A stretch of DNA of 64,000 nucleotides from Tildeniella nuda ZEHNDER 1965/U140 (GCA_019358895.1 JAHHIG010000024.1:1-64000); one strand, 5' to 3'; shown: positions 47,015-56,269, counted from the first letter of the stretch. A program made the numbers and translations. The notes: generated by a model not told the origin, from the sequence alone.

Positions 47015-47413
47015 TTACGAAACAACCTTCTTTTGCTGCTTCTGTCGCAGAAATTCAGCGAAGTCACGGACTTCTGCTACTAGATCGTCTGGAAGCTCAT
47101 TCAGAGCAGCGGTTAATTGTCCTCGTATCCCCGTCGTTTCTTGTGCTGCTTTTACTAACTGCAACTGTTGAGGATATGCCAGTTCTACGCCCAGCGTTTC
47201 TACAAAAGCGTCTGGTTCGTCTGGGGTCGCCGGGATGAAATTTCCCTCTTCATTGCTTTTCACCCAGCCACCAAAAAGCTCTACTAAGTAGGCTTCGCCA
47301 TCTTTTAGCACCTCAACAATGGCTCCTGGTGAACCTTTGGGTAAAAGCTCTCCGTCAGCCAGCGCGATCGCTTCCGTTAATTTCACGGAATCAAAGAGTT
47401 GAAACTGAGCCAT
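47015..47413 (-). CDS. DUF4926 protein with DUF2281-like tail
   Basis: A protein of 132 residues starting at ATG 47413, with GGGAGGTAGGG upstream. The N-terminal part is DUF4926 (FDSVKLTEAIALADGELLPKG, SPGAIVEVL, YLVELF). The C-terminal LNELPDDLVAEVRDFAEFLR resembles the DUF2281 helix of antitoxin-like proteins. It sits two bases after a DUF6883 gene; such DUF6883/DUF4926 pairs look like toxin-antitoxin or toxin-immunity modules, but the activity is not established. Confidence 0.7.
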   Translation of the reverse strand: MAQFQLFDSVKLTEAIALADGELLPKGSPGAIVEVLKDGEAYLVELFGGWVKSNEEGNFIPATPDEPDAFVETLGVELAYPQQLQLVKAAQETTGIRGQLTAALNELPDDLVAEVRDFAEFLRQKQQKKVVS

Positions 47414-47415
47414 CC

Positions 47416-47751
47416 CTACCTCCCTAATCGCTCTGGAACGGCGGTAACGAACCTTGCTACATTTTCGCCAGTAAGCACAATCCAACCTGTGCGAATACGT
47501 CGCAATACACCTGATGAGTCTGTGATTGTGACCGTCATTTGATAGCGATCGCCATATTCATTCTGTCCTTGCAACTGTAACAAGTCTACTGAAACCGCTG
47601 CCAGAATTGTGGCTCGAATCTGTTCGGGTGACTCAAACCCCATGATCGCTCGCCAGAACTTCTGTTTGTCACCGCCAGTACCTGCTTCTGTGGCATAGCT
47701 AAAAAGGTACTCGGCTTTTCGCAGCGGAAATTCTAGCTGAGTCGGTGTCAT
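47416..47751 (-). CDS. DUF6883 family protein
   Basis: A protein of 111 residues with the DUF6883 pattern: EFPLRKAEYLFSYATEAGTG, KFWRAIMGF, YQMTVTITDSSG and RIRTGWIVL. The ATG overlaps the recG stop by four bases (ATGA), so it is translated as part of the recG transcript. Function is unknown; relatives occur in toxin modules. Confidence 0.75.
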   Translation of the reverse strand: MTPTQLEFPLRKAEYLFSYATEAGTGGDKQKFWRAIMGFESPEQIRATILAAVSVDLLQLQGQNEYGDRYQMTVTITDSSGVLRRIRTGWIVLTGENVARFVTAVPERLGR

Positions 47752-50300
47752 GTCAAAATCGCACCACCCATCAGGCGACGATAGCGGTAGTCTAGCTCTT
47801 GCTGCATGAGTGTCCAGCGGCTCAGGGTTTCGTCTTTTGCCATCACTTTTTCGGCTGCCTGTCGTGCCAATTCCAGCACGTCTTGATCTTCTACCAGACT
47901 TGCCAACGCAAAATCGGGTAAGCCCGACTGACGGGTACCCAGTACTGCACCAGGACCGCGAAAGCGCATATCCATCTCAGAGATAAAGAAGCCATCCTGC
48001 GACTGTTCCAGCACTTTAAGGCGCTGTCGTGCCGTCTCAGCTTTGGAGCTGCTCATCAGCAGACAGAATGATTGCGAACCACCGCGTCCAACCCGTCCTC
48101 GTAGTTGGTGGAGTTGGGAGAGTCCAAAGCGATCGGCGTGTTCAATCAGCATTACCGTTGCGTTGGGGACATCAACACCGACTTCTACTACTGTTGTCGA
48201 GACGAGAATTTGCGTTTCGTTGTCGCGGAACCGGGTGATGGCATCATCCTTCTCTGACGAGGTCATGCGTCCGTGCAGCAGCCCCACCGTAAATTCGGGG
48301 AAAACGCTTTCTTGCAGGGCGTGGTGTTCATCGATCGCCGACTTCAAATCCAGCTTTTCCGATTCTTCCACCAGCGGCAGCACCACATACACCTGCCGAC
48401 CCTGAGCAATCTCGCGGCGAATCAGGTCATATGCCTGCATCCGCTCTTTGCCTGTCAGAACAGTCGTTTGAATTGCCTTGCGTCCGGGCGGTAGCTCATC
48501 AATTTGGCTGACATCTAAATCACCGTGCAGGGTCAGCGCTAGAGTGCGAGGAATGGGAGTCGCCGTCATCGTCAGCACATGAGGATGTTCGCCTTTTTGC
48601 TGGAGTTGTGCCCGTTGTTGGACACCAAAGCGGTGCTGTTCGTCGATCGCCACCAGTCCCAACCGCTGGAAGTTCACCGTACCTTGAATCAGTGCGTGAG
48701 TACCGACTAACAGCGGCAATGCTCCCGTTTCAAGCTGGGCATGAATTTCGCGCCGTTTTGCCGCTTTTGTGGAACCCGTCAGCAGTTCGACAGGCAAATG
48801 CAACAGGTTAAACCAGCCGACGAACTTGCGATAGTGTTGCTCTGCCAGCACTTCTGTAGGAGCCATCATCGCGGCTTGGTAGCCCGCTTGAATAGCTGCA
48901 AGTAGGGCAACGACAGCAACCACTGTTTTACCAGAGCCAACATCGCCCTGCACGAGACGATTCATGGGCGATGGCTTTTGCAAATCGTTGAGAATGTCGT
49001 TGATAACCCGTTGCTGAGCGTTGGTCATGGCAAACGGCAACATTTCGTAGAACTGGTCGATGAGTTGTCCGGTGGGAGCCATGATTGCGCTTGCCTGAAT
49101 CTGGCGCTGTGCCTGACGACGTTTGAGCAAGCCCAGTTGCAGGTAAAAGAATTCATCAAACACCAGACGACGACGAGCGGTGTCCAAAGCCGCACCATCG
49201 GGTGGAAAGTGGATGTGGGCGATCGCGTCCTGAATCCCTACCAGTCCATACTGCTCCCGTAGATTCTCCGGTAATGCCTCTTGGATTTGCTTTACAGCCG
49301 GAAGTGCGGCAATTACGGCTCGTCTTACCAGGGCTGCATCTACGCCTTCGGTGAGTGGGTAAATGGGCACAACGCGTCCTACCGTGAGGGAGTCGATCGC
49401 ATCACCAGAATGCTGTAACACCTCGATATCGGGATTATCCAGCGTCATGCCAAATTTGCTCTTTTTGACCAGACCAGAGGCAGCGATCGTGGCTCCTGGT
49501 GGATATTGGCGCTTCTGCTGCTCTTGCCAACCCCGATTGCTATAGCGACTGCCCGCAAAAAAGCGACCGAGCTTGATCTGTCCGGTACGATCGCTGACAA
49601 GCAGTTCTAAAATCGTTAGCTTGGTATTGCGTGGGCTTGAGAAGCACGTACAGCGTTTGACTGTACCCACTAACGTAACGGTTTCACCCTCCGTCAAATC
49701 ACGAATTTTGACCTGACGCGCATAGTCAATGTGGTCACGCGGATAGTAAAAAAGCACATCCCGCACCGTAATCAGCCCCAACTTGGCTAACTTCTCAGCA
49801 TTCTTAGGACCAATCCCTGTTAGATACGTCACCGCTTGATCAAGAGTAACGGCACGATTTGCCTCAACTAACGAAGTCGTTTTCGGAGCCTTCGCAGGCA
49901 CCTTAGCGGCTTCTTCACCCCTACTCCCCACTCCCGACTCCCCACTCCCCTTCTCCTCCCACGTTTGCCGCACCTGGTGCAAAAACCGCCGTGTATCAGC
50001 CACGAGATGCTGACGCTGCGAGAACGTTAGCTCCGAGTAGGTGGTGAACTGGTTGCCAAGTTCCTGCCAGCGATGTTGATCGATCGCAGGCAAGCCAGCA
50101 GGCGGTTCACTCAATGTCTGGCTGATAAAGGCGCTGAAGCGGTGCTTTTTGCCTTCTACATCATCAAAACCACTTTGAGCTTCAAACGAAAGCGCTTTTT
50201 GTAGACGAATCCAGTCGGGGAGTGGGGTGTGGGGTGTGGGGTGTGGGGTGTGGGGTGTCGCTGGTTCTGAAGGCACTGGCTCTTGTTCTGAATGACTCAT
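47748..50300 (-). CDS. recG: ATP-dependent DNA helicase RecG
   Basis: A helicase of 850 residues that remodels stalled replication forks and recombination intermediates. After an N-terminal extension comes the wedge OB domain (EGETVTLVGTVKRC), then the helicase core: QGDVGSGKTVVAVVALL (Walker A), VAIDEQHRFGVQQR (DEQH), TMTATPIPRTLALTLHGDLD, and RGRVGRGGSQSFC. Two intergenic-type heptamer arrays are translated in the N-terminal extension (49915-49955 encoding EKGSGESGVGSRG, and 50219-50260 encoding TPHTPHPTPHTPLP). The gene overlaps DUF6883 by four bases at its 3' end. Confidence 0.95.
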   Translation of the reverse strand: MSHSEQEPVPSEPATPHTPHPTPHTPLPDWIRLQKALSFEAQSGFDDVEGKKHRFSAFISQTLSEPPAGLPAIDQHRWQELGNQFTTYSELTFSQRQHLVADTRRFLHQVRQTWEEKGSGESGVGSRGEEAAKVPAKAPKTTSLVEANRAVTLDQAVTYLTGIGPKNAEKLAKLGLITVRDVLFYYPRDHIDYARQVKIRDLTEGETVTLVGTVKRCTCFSSPRNTKLTILELLVSDRTGQIKLGRFFAGSRYSNRGWQEQQKRQYPPGATIAASGLVKKSKFGMTLDNPDIEVLQHSGDAIDSLTVGRVVPIYPLTEGVDAALVRRAVIAALPAVKQIQEALPENLREQYGLVGIQDAIAHIHFPPDGAALDTARRRLVFDEFFYLQLGLLKRRQAQRQIQASAIMAPTGQLIDQFYEMLPFAMTNAQQRVINDILNDLQKPSPMNRLVQGDVGSGKTVVAVVALLAAIQAGYQAAMMAPTEVLAEQHYRKFVGWFNLLHLPVELLTGSTKAAKRREIHAQLETGALPLLVGTHALIQGTVNFQRLGLVAIDEQHRFGVQQRAQLQQKGEHPHVLTMTATPIPRTLALTLHGDLDVSQIDELPPGRKAIQTTVLTGKERMQAYDLIRREIAQGRQVYVVLPLVEESEKLDLKSAIDEHHALQESVFPEFTVGLLHGRMTSSEKDDAITRFRDNETQILVSTTVVEVGVDVPNATVMLIEHADRFGLSQLHQLRGRVGRGGSQSFCLLMSSSKAETARQRLKVLEQSQDGFFISEMDMRFRGPGAVLGTRQSGLPDFALASLVEDQDVLELARQAAEKVMAKDETLSRWTLMQQELDYRYRRLMGGAILT

Positions 50301-50372
50301 TTCCCTACTCCCTACTCCCCACTCCCTACTCCCTACTCCTACTCCCTACTCCTACTCCCTACTCCCTACTCC
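50301..50372. repeat. ACTCCCT/ACTCCTA heptamer array
   Basis: A tandem array of CCCTACT/CCTACTC units fills the gap between recG and the next minus-strand gene, and runs into the end of that gene. Confidence 0.85.
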
Positions 50373-51241
50373 TCTGTCCAACTCGATCGCCATGCTGCCT
50401 GTGCCTCCGCGATCGACTGCTCATGCTGCTTTTTATGATAGTCACGTCCCAGTGCTTTAAGTTGCGCGAACAAACTGCGAAGCTTGCTGCGTGAGGCTGC
50501 GACTGTAGGGTCAGCAAATTCGATTTCAGAGCGGCGCAGGCAAATTGCAACGATCGGCATCATAGAGCGCTCATTTGATTCATCCGATGGATCGGTGCCA
50601 GTCGAGTCATCGCCTGTTTCAACCAATAGATTCAGCACGTTGGGGGTGCCTGCTCTTGGGTCTGACATTTCGGCATCGGTGGCTGCCTCTAGAACAGGCT
50701 CAGGTAGGGTTCGGGGCAGCATCTGAGCGTGTTGCAGCAGACGATTAGCCGCGTGAGAAGCCGTTCTCAGTTCAGCCACGATCGCCTGTTCCAATTCTTC
50801 GCGCCAGTGGGCAAGATCGGTTGGCGTGAGCGATCGAGGTTGCGTCTGGGTCGCCGCTACTGCAAGCGGTTCAGCGGGCGACCACGCTAAAGATGACTGC
50901 TCACTGTCAGCGGTGGGTTCTAACGCCAACCGATCGACATCGGCATTGTCCAGCAAGACGGGTTTGTGGAGTTGGGCTAAAATCTCTTCCTGCACGTGTT
51001 GTGCCAGAGTGCGCAACTGTTGCTGTAACTGCTGTCGTTGGCTGAAAGACAAACGCAAAAAAGCCCCTGGATAACCCTGCGTGCAGACGTGATAGCTGGC
51101 AAGAATCAACTGCTGGCGTACGGCTTGCCCCAGAAGCGTGAGATACGTTGAGTAAGCGTCGTAAAACTCTTCAGCGATCGCGCTGGTTGCCTTGTCTAAG
51201 GCTGCAATTTCCTGCACAATCCGCTCAACCGCTCCGACCAT
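50366..51241 (-). CDS. Conserved hypothetical protein
   Basis: A protein of 291 residues with no motif I recognise. The N-terminal 110 residues are helical (ERIVQEIAALDKATSAIAEE, FLRLSFSQRQQLQQQLRTL), and a second helical block lies at the C-terminus (ASRSKLRSLFAQLKALGRDY). No signal peptide or membrane segment is visible. It is upstream of recG in the same direction with a 66-base gap, so they may share a transcript. Confidence 0.6.
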   Translation of the reverse strand: MVGAVERIVQEIAALDKATSAIAEEFYDAYSTYLTLLGQAVRQQLILASYHVCTQGYPGAFLRLSFSQRQQLQQQLRTLAQHVQEEILAQLHKPVLLDNADVDRLALEPTADSEQSSLAWSPAEPLAVAATQTQPRSLTPTDLAHWREELEQAIVAELRTASHAANRLLQHAQMLPRTLPEPVLEAATDAEMSDPRAGTPNVLNLLVETGDDSTGTDPSDESNERSMMPIVAICLRRSEIEFADPTVAASRSKLRSLFAQLKALGRDYHKKQHEQSIAEAQAAWRSSWTEE

Positions 51242-51425
51242 TGCCGTTTCACCTTACTCTAAACCTGACACTATACCCCAGCATAGCGAGTCAATTTAAA
51301 CATCTGTACTCTCCAATTGAGACACGATCACCAAAGGCTTGAACTTCCAGCGCTCTCTGCCTTACTGTTTGAAAGCGGCTTTACTGTTTTAAGGCGTTCA
51401 TATTTAGCGTTCAGAGCGATCGAAC

Positions 51426-52661
51426 ATGGCAACCATCAACGACAACTACCTCAAACTCAAAGCGGGCTATCTGTTCCCTGAAATTGCGCGACGGGTAACC
51501 GCCTTTGCAGAAGCGAATCCTGGCGCGAAGGTGATTCGGCTAGGCATCGGCGATGTGACGGAACCGCTACCAGAAGCCTGTCGCACTGCCATGATTCGCG
51601 CTGTAGAAGACATGGGCGATCGCGCTAATTTCAAAGGCTACGGTCCAGAGCAGGGTTATGTATGGCTGCGGGAGAAAATTGCCCAGCACGATTTTCAATC
51701 ACGCGGTTGCAACATTGATGCATCCGAAATCTTTGTCTCCGATGGCTCCAAGTGCGACTGCGGCAACATTCTCGATATTTTTGGCAACAACAACAGCATT
51801 GCGGTTACCGATCCGGTCTATCCCGTCTATGTCGATACCAACGTCATGGCAGGCAATACAGGTGATGCCAATGAGAAGGGCGAATACGGTGGCTTAGTCT
51901 ATCTGCCAATTACCGCCGATAATCAGTTCACTGCTGCCATTCCGACTCAAAAAGTCGATTTAATTTATTTGTGCTTCCCTAACAATCCTACAGGCGCAAC
52001 TGCCAGTAAAGAACATCTGCAAGCCTGGGTGGATTACGCCCGATCGCACGGCTCCATCATTTTCTTTGATGCTGCCTACGAAGCATTCATCACCGATCCA
52101 GCGATTCCCCATTCGATCTATGAAATTGAAGGGGCGAGGGAGTGCGCGATCGAATTCCGCTCCTTTTCCAAAAACGCAGGCTTTACGGGCACCCGTTGCG
52201 CGTTAACAGTCGTGCCCAAAACCCTCACTGCCAAAGCCGCTGACGGCTCTAATGTCGAGCTTTGGAAACTGTGGAATCGTCGTCAATCCACCAAATTTAA
52301 TGGCGTTTCGTACATCGTGCAGCGCGGAGCCGAAGCGGTGTATACACCAGAAGGACAGGCGCAAATCAAAGCGCTGGTCAGCTTCTACATGGAGAATGCC
52401 AAAATTATTCGTGAACAATTGACCGCTGCTGGAATCGCTGTCTACGGCGGTGTGAACGCACCCTATGTGTGGGTACAAACGCCCAACGGACTCTCCAGTT
52501 GGGATTTCTTCGATAAGCTGCTGCAAACTTGCAATGTCGTCGGCACACCCGGTTCTGGTTTTGGCGCAGCGGGTGAAGGCTACTTCCGCATTTCAGCATT
52601 CAACAGCCGTGCCAATGTGGAAGAGGCAATGAAGCGAATTACGGAGACGTTTAAGATGTAA
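51426..52661 (+). CDS. dapL: LL-diaminopimelate aminotransferase
   Basis: An enzyme of 411 residues that converts tetrahydrodipicolinate to LL-diaminopimelate in lysine and cell-wall synthesis. It is a fold-type I PLP enzyme with [49 protein letters not shown], and the PLP lysine in [15 protein letters not shown]. Length is typical of the plant/cyanobacterial DapL. The ATG at 51426 begins [20 protein letters not shown]. It marks the left border of the AT-rich accessory segment. Confidence 0.96.
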   Translation: MATINDNYLKLKAGYLFPEIARRVTAFAEANPGAKVIRLGIGDVTEPLPEACRTAMIRAVEDMGDRANFKGYGPEQGYVWLREKIAQHDFQSRGCNIDASEIFVSDGSKCDCGNILDIFGNNNSIAVTDPVYPVYVDTNVMAGNTGDANEKGEYGGLVYLPITADNQFTAAIPTQKVDLIYLCFPNNPTGATASKEHLQAWVDYARSHGSIIFFDAAYEAFITDPAIPHSIYEIEGARECAIEFRSFSKNAGFTGTRCALTVVPKTLTAKAADGSNVELWKLWNRRQSTKFNGVSYIVQRGAEAVYTPEGQAQIKALVSFYMENAKIIREQLTAAGIAVYGGVNAPYVWVQTPNGLSSWDFFDKLLQTCNVVGTPGSGFGAAGEGYFRISAFNSRANVEEAMKRITETFKM

Positions 52662-52741
52662 GTAGTCATAATGATTAGAGGTGTTGATTACCTTTCAACG
52701 CTTCTAATTATTATCTAAATGAACATTTTGTGGAGAAGATT

Positions 52742-53800
52742 ATGCTAAGTAGCACTTTGAATATAATTGAAGCAAAAAAAGTCACCACAACTTTTGGTGA
52801 TATACCTGTTCATACTTTTCAAATTAAAGTTAAAGATGCTGTTTTTATTCAGTATGTTGCAGCAAGAGGTCGGGATGATGAGGAAGGTGCTGTTCAAAGA
52901 TTATTGAGTAAGAGGAGAATCTCTTCAATAAGAGATTATATTTTAGAGGGAAATAATTTTTTCAATACGTTTATCCTAAACTGGACGGACAAAAACCATA
53001 CACCTAGAATAGGAGATGATCTAATTGAGCTACCGATCATCTCTGCTGCTGCTCAAGTTATAGACGGTCAACATAGACTTGCAGGGTTTGAGGCGGCTAT
53101 GCGTGATGATTCATCTGTAGGTGAACGGCACATACTGGCATCGCTTTGCATGAAGTTGACAACTAAAGAAGCCGCTAGAATATTTTTAAACATAAATTCT
53201 GAGCAGAAGCCTGCTCCCAAGAGCTTAATCTATGATCTCTTTGGCGAAGTTATCGAAGATAAGCAGTATGCGATTAATAGAGCGAATGATATTGCAGAAA
53301 GCTTAAACACAAATCCTGACTCACCATACTATAGCTCAATCAGATATCCCGGAAAACCAATCAATAGAGGGAGCCTTGAATTATCGACTATTGTATCAGC
53401 CCTAAAGCCACATTTAGAAGCTGAGGGAGTATTCAACAAGCTAAATCTAAAACACTTAGACTACCAGAAAAGTACTGTCACCAATTATTTTGCAGCAATA
53501 AAGTATTTCTATGATCGGGAAAAGCTCTGGACGGTTAAGACTAAAAATCCTTTCTTAAAGAGTTCGGGATTTAATGGAGCGATTGACCACTTAACAGAAA
53601 AACTCTTGTATAAGTGTGCCGAAAGAAGATCGTTCAGTGTTGACACAATGATACAGTTTCTTGCCTTGGATAAAGATCAGCTGTTAATTCTAGATATGAT
53701 AAAATCTCTTGATGGTAAAACTGCAAGGAAGAAAGTAAAAGAATATTTTGATAATCACCTGATGGGTGAACTGCCAGGACAAGACGATTATGAGTTTTAA
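52742..53800 (+). CDS. DGQHR-domain protein (DndB/DpdB-like)
   Basis: A protein of 352 residues. The DGQHR signature sits at residues 108-112 (AQVIDGQHRLAGFEAAM), with RRISSIRDYI upstream and IFLNINSEQKPAP downstream, as in the DGQHR superfamily. Known members are DndB, which regulates DNA phosphorothioation, and DpdB of the 7-deazaguanine DNA-modification system. No dnd or dpd genes accompany it. The ATG at 52742 has GGAG six bases upstream. The base composition is markedly AT-rich compared with flanking genes, and HIP1 sites are absent, indicating recent transfer. A DNA-modification or defence role is inferred. Confidence 0.85.
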   Translation: MLSSTLNIIEAKKVTTTFGDIPVHTFQIKVKDAVFIQYVAARGRDDEEGAVQRLLSKRRISSIRDYILEGNNFFNTFILNWTDKNHTPRIGDDLIELPIISAAAQVIDGQHRLAGFEAAMRDDSSVGERHILASLCMKLTTKEAARIFLNINSEQKPAPKSLIYDLFGEVIEDKQYAINRANDIAESLNTNPDSPYYSSIRYPGKPINRGSLELSTIVSALKPHLEAEGVFNKLNLKHLDYQKSTVTNYFAAIKYFYDREKLWTVKTKNPFLKSSGFNGAIDHLTEKLLYKCAERRSFSVDTMIQFLALDKDQLLILDMIKSLDGKTARKKVKEYFDNHLMGELPGQDDYEF

Positions 53801-54602
53801 CCGTTCACAAGCTCAAATAGCATGTGAGTTAATATTTTCTTGCTCAAACAATGAGCAATTCATCTCTAAAAAAGACACATTTGAAGCCCACGTCTTTAGC
53901 GAAAAAGAGATCGAAAATATTTTGAGCGGTCTGAAGATTGATGTATTCCATTTGTATGTAAAAGGCATACATAGCCTTTTTGAAGCAATTTTGTCTATTA
54001 AAAACAAGTATTATTCGTGGGCAGTAATAAAGCTTTACTATTCTAACTATTATTTTCTAAAGAGTAGTTTGGGAATCAACGGACACACTGTTTTAAGGTG
54101 CAAAACTCTATATCTACTGAAGATCTTGAAAGGAGAATCTGCTGTAAAGAAGAGTGGGCAAAGATACAAGGGCGATCATAAATTTGTAATTAGTATTTAC
54201 GAAGATATTTTCAGTCAGACAGATATTTTGCAATCTAACCAAATTGATGAACGGAATCCATCCACCTGGTTGATGGACAAAAGAGAGCAAATAAATTACA
54301 AAGAGCTTGAATTTCACGACCCAGTATGCACTGAGATTATGCAAGTAGTGGACGACTATGTAAATAGAAAAAAATTACATGAATTGCTTAGACTGTATTT
54401 TGATGACGAGAGCTATCTATACTGTTTTCAGCCTGATCACGCCTGTTTAGCGTTACCTCTCAAGAGAGCATCTTTAACATATGAAGAACTAAGCCGTGCT
54501 GGACTCGGCACGGAATTAGCAAAAGAAAAACGAGATTTATTGCTCAGCATAGTTCGGAGAATTGATAAATCAAAATATCTCTTTACACAGCTATTAGCGT
54601 AG
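53790..54602 (+). CDS. HEPN-like partner protein of the DGQHR gene
   Basis: A protein of 270 residues, unrecognised by name. Residues about 58-92 (KGIHSLFEAILSIKNKYYSW then KLYYSNYYFLKSSL) have the helical pattern of HEPN/MAE_28990-like domains, including the YYS.Y motif, though a clear Rx4-6H catalytic motif is not seen. The start ATG at 53790 overlaps the DGQHR gene by 11 bases, so the two are translationally coupled. It shares the AT-rich composition. Together they look like a two-gene system of unknown type; the HEPN label is inference. Confidence 0.55.
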   Translation: MSFNRSQAQIACELIFSCSNNEQFISKKDTFEAHVFSEKEIENILSGLKIDVFHLYVKGIHSLFEAILSIKNKYYSWAVIKLYYSNYYFLKSSLGINGHTVLRCKTLYLLKILKGESAVKKSGQRYKGDHKFVISIYEDIFSQTDILQSNQIDERNPSTWLMDKREQINYKELEFHDPVCTEIMQVVDDYVNRKKLHELLRLYFDDESYLYCFQPDHACLALPLKRASLTYEELSRAGLGTELAKEKRDLLLSIVRRIDKSKYLFTQLLA

Positions 54603-54717
54603 CGGGAAAGCTTCCATTGACTTATAGGGAAGAGGTTATGTATTAAGCTACCAGCGATTACGTTCAGAACAACTTTTGTGAAATTCTTGATCGCGCTAAA
54701 TAGGCGCTATAAGTGAG

Positions 54718-55053
54718 TTATTTGTTTCGCAATTGACGTTGAGCGAGAAGACGATCGCGTAATCCTTTAGACGGAAACCGACGCTCATTTTCAGCACGAA
54801 CTTCTTGAGCCAATTCTTGACGCTGCTGTAAATAAACCTCGACATCACTTTGGTGCCGTAAGTAATAGCTAATAACAGCATAGACATCCGCCAAATCAAG
54901 TGAGGAATATTGTTCTACAATACCCTCGGCTGTCGCTCCTTGCTTAAATTCAAACACAATTGTATCCAGAGGTACCCGCGTACCACGGACAAGGATGACG
55001 TTATCGGGGTTGACTATAAGCGGTGTTGGTTCGGTAGTGATTGTTAAATTCAT
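54718..55053 (-). CDS. DUF433 antitoxin-like protein
   Basis: A protein of 111 residues. The DUF433 domain is seen in NVILVRGTRVPLDTIVFEFK and QYSSLDLADVYAVISYYLRH, a winged-helix DNA-binding fold typical of antitoxins paired with DUF5615 PIN-like toxins. The C-terminal RFPSKGLRDRLLAQRQLR is basic. Here the toxin gene is divergent rather than downstream. Confidence 0.8.
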   Translation of the reverse strand: MNLTITTEPTPLIVNPDNVILVRGTRVPLDTIVFEFKQGATAEGIVEQYSSLDLADVYAVISYYLRHQSDVEVYLQQRQELAQEVRAENERRFPSKGLRDRLLAQRQLRNK

Positions 55054-55116
55054 AGTCCTAGATGGTGCTCTTTAAAGCTTAGTTTATGTTCGCCAATCAG
55101 CAAGGAGCTTTGTGCG

Positions 55117-55461
55117 GTGCCCGTTAAATTTCTGATTGACGAAAACTTTAAGAGCGCTATTGTGCGAGGGTTGCTTCAGCAACCAGGACTTGATCTTATC
55201 CGGGTGCAAGATGTCGGTTTGCTTGGAGCGAGCGATGCAATTATTCTAGAGTGGGCAGCAAAAGAAGGACGAGTTCTACTTACTCACGACGTTAACACGA
55301 TTACCAAATATGCGTATGAGCGCTTGGTTGGAGGGCTAGTGATGCCCGGTGTGATTGAGGTTAAACAAGATGCATCAGTTGGTCGAATAATCCACGACAT
55401 CTTACTCTTAGCGGAATTTGAAGAAGACTGTCAAGGGCAGGTTCTTTACTTACCGTTATGA
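55117..55461 (+). CDS. DUF5615 PIN-like toxin
   Basis: A protein of 114 residues with the DUF5615 (PIN-like, Mut7-C-related) pattern: KFLIDENFKSAIVRGLL, VQDVGLLGASDAIILEWA and VLLTHDVNTITKYAYERL, with conserved acidic residues of a PIN active site. The start is GTG 55117, with AAGGAG nine bases upstream. It lies divergent to the DUF433 gene, with a 63-base shared promoter region. Confidence 0.8.
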   Translation: MPVKFLIDENFKSAIVRGLLQQPGLDLIRVQDVGLLGASDAIILEWAAKEGRVLLTHDVNTITKYAYERLVGGLVMPGVIEVKQDASVGRIIHDILLLAEFEEDCQGQVLYLPL

Positions 55462-55588
55462 TCCAGCAGTTGATCCCAATCGGTGGAGCAGACACTCTTA
55501 ATTGCAGGAACGTGAGTTAACGTTCAATTTATTGGTATGGCACATTCGGGATGATGGCTTAAGCGGTACAGCAAAGTGTTAAGACAAT

Positions 55589-56269
55589 TTAGAAACCGCA
55601 GCGCTTGAGCGCACCGTCGAGCGACACGTCAAAATTGTAGCCGCGTTCGACCGTGGGAAAATGCCCTGGCGGTGGATCGGCAAAATTGGGTGATTTTCCA
55701 GGCTTGTAGTCCATACGTTTGGTCTGGGGATTGTACGTCCATTCGATCAACCATTCGCCAGACAGCTTTTGCCATCCTACCTGGTCATACAGTTTGCGAT
55801 AATCGCCCAACGCTCTCAAGATGCCCTGCTGAGCCGCGAAGCCAAACTTGCCGTCGCTTGCCACGCTCCAAAGTGCATCCACTGTTTTTAGATCGGTACA
55901 GGGGAAGTTATTCATCTCGTCTTGTGGCGTAAAGCCTAGTGCTTGTGCTTTCGGTCCGGCAGCATCCAGGAGGCGAAGGTAAGTTTCTCGATCGGCGGCT
56001 TTCCAGTCCTTCTTCTGGAGGTCAGCCTTCAACTGGCTGTAGTTTACGTTGCGATCGCTGGCAAGAGCAGGTTGCTTGCTCCCCTCCAGCGTCACAGACG
56101 CTGGAGGGGAGGTGGAAGGGTTCCCTGGTGTACCAGAGCTGGTTGGCTTTGCATCACTGAGTTGGCTGCCCGTTCCATTTTGGCGGAACCACCAAACGCC
56201 ACTACCGATTAAACCTGCCGTAATTAAAAAGGTGATGACGAGAGCCGGAGTTTCACTTTTTTGAGGCAT
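55589..56269 (-). CDS. Membrane-anchored GUN4-domain protein
   Basis: A protein of 226 residues. It has an N-terminal membrane helix (LVITFLITAGLIGSGVWWF), a Ser/Pro/Thr-rich linker, and a GUN4 domain starting at VNYSQLKADLQKKDWKAADR, with FPCTDLKTVDALWSVASDGKFGF and LSGEWLIEWTYN. GUN4 binds tetrapyrroles and stimulates magnesium chelatase. Proteins with only the GUN4 fold often have other, unknown functions in cyanobacteria, so a chlorophyll role is not certain. Confidence 0.85.
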   Translation of the reverse strand: MPQKSETPALVITFLITAGLIGSGVWWFRQNGTGSQLSDAKPTSSGTPGNPSTSPPASVTLEGSKQPALASDRNVNYSQLKADLQKKDWKAADRETYLRLLDAAGPKAQALGFTPQDEMNNFPCTDLKTVDALWSVASDGKFGFAAQQGILRALGDYRKLYDQVGWQKLSGEWLIEWTYNPQTKRMDYKPGKSPNFADPPPGHFPTVERGYNFDVSLDGALKRCGF

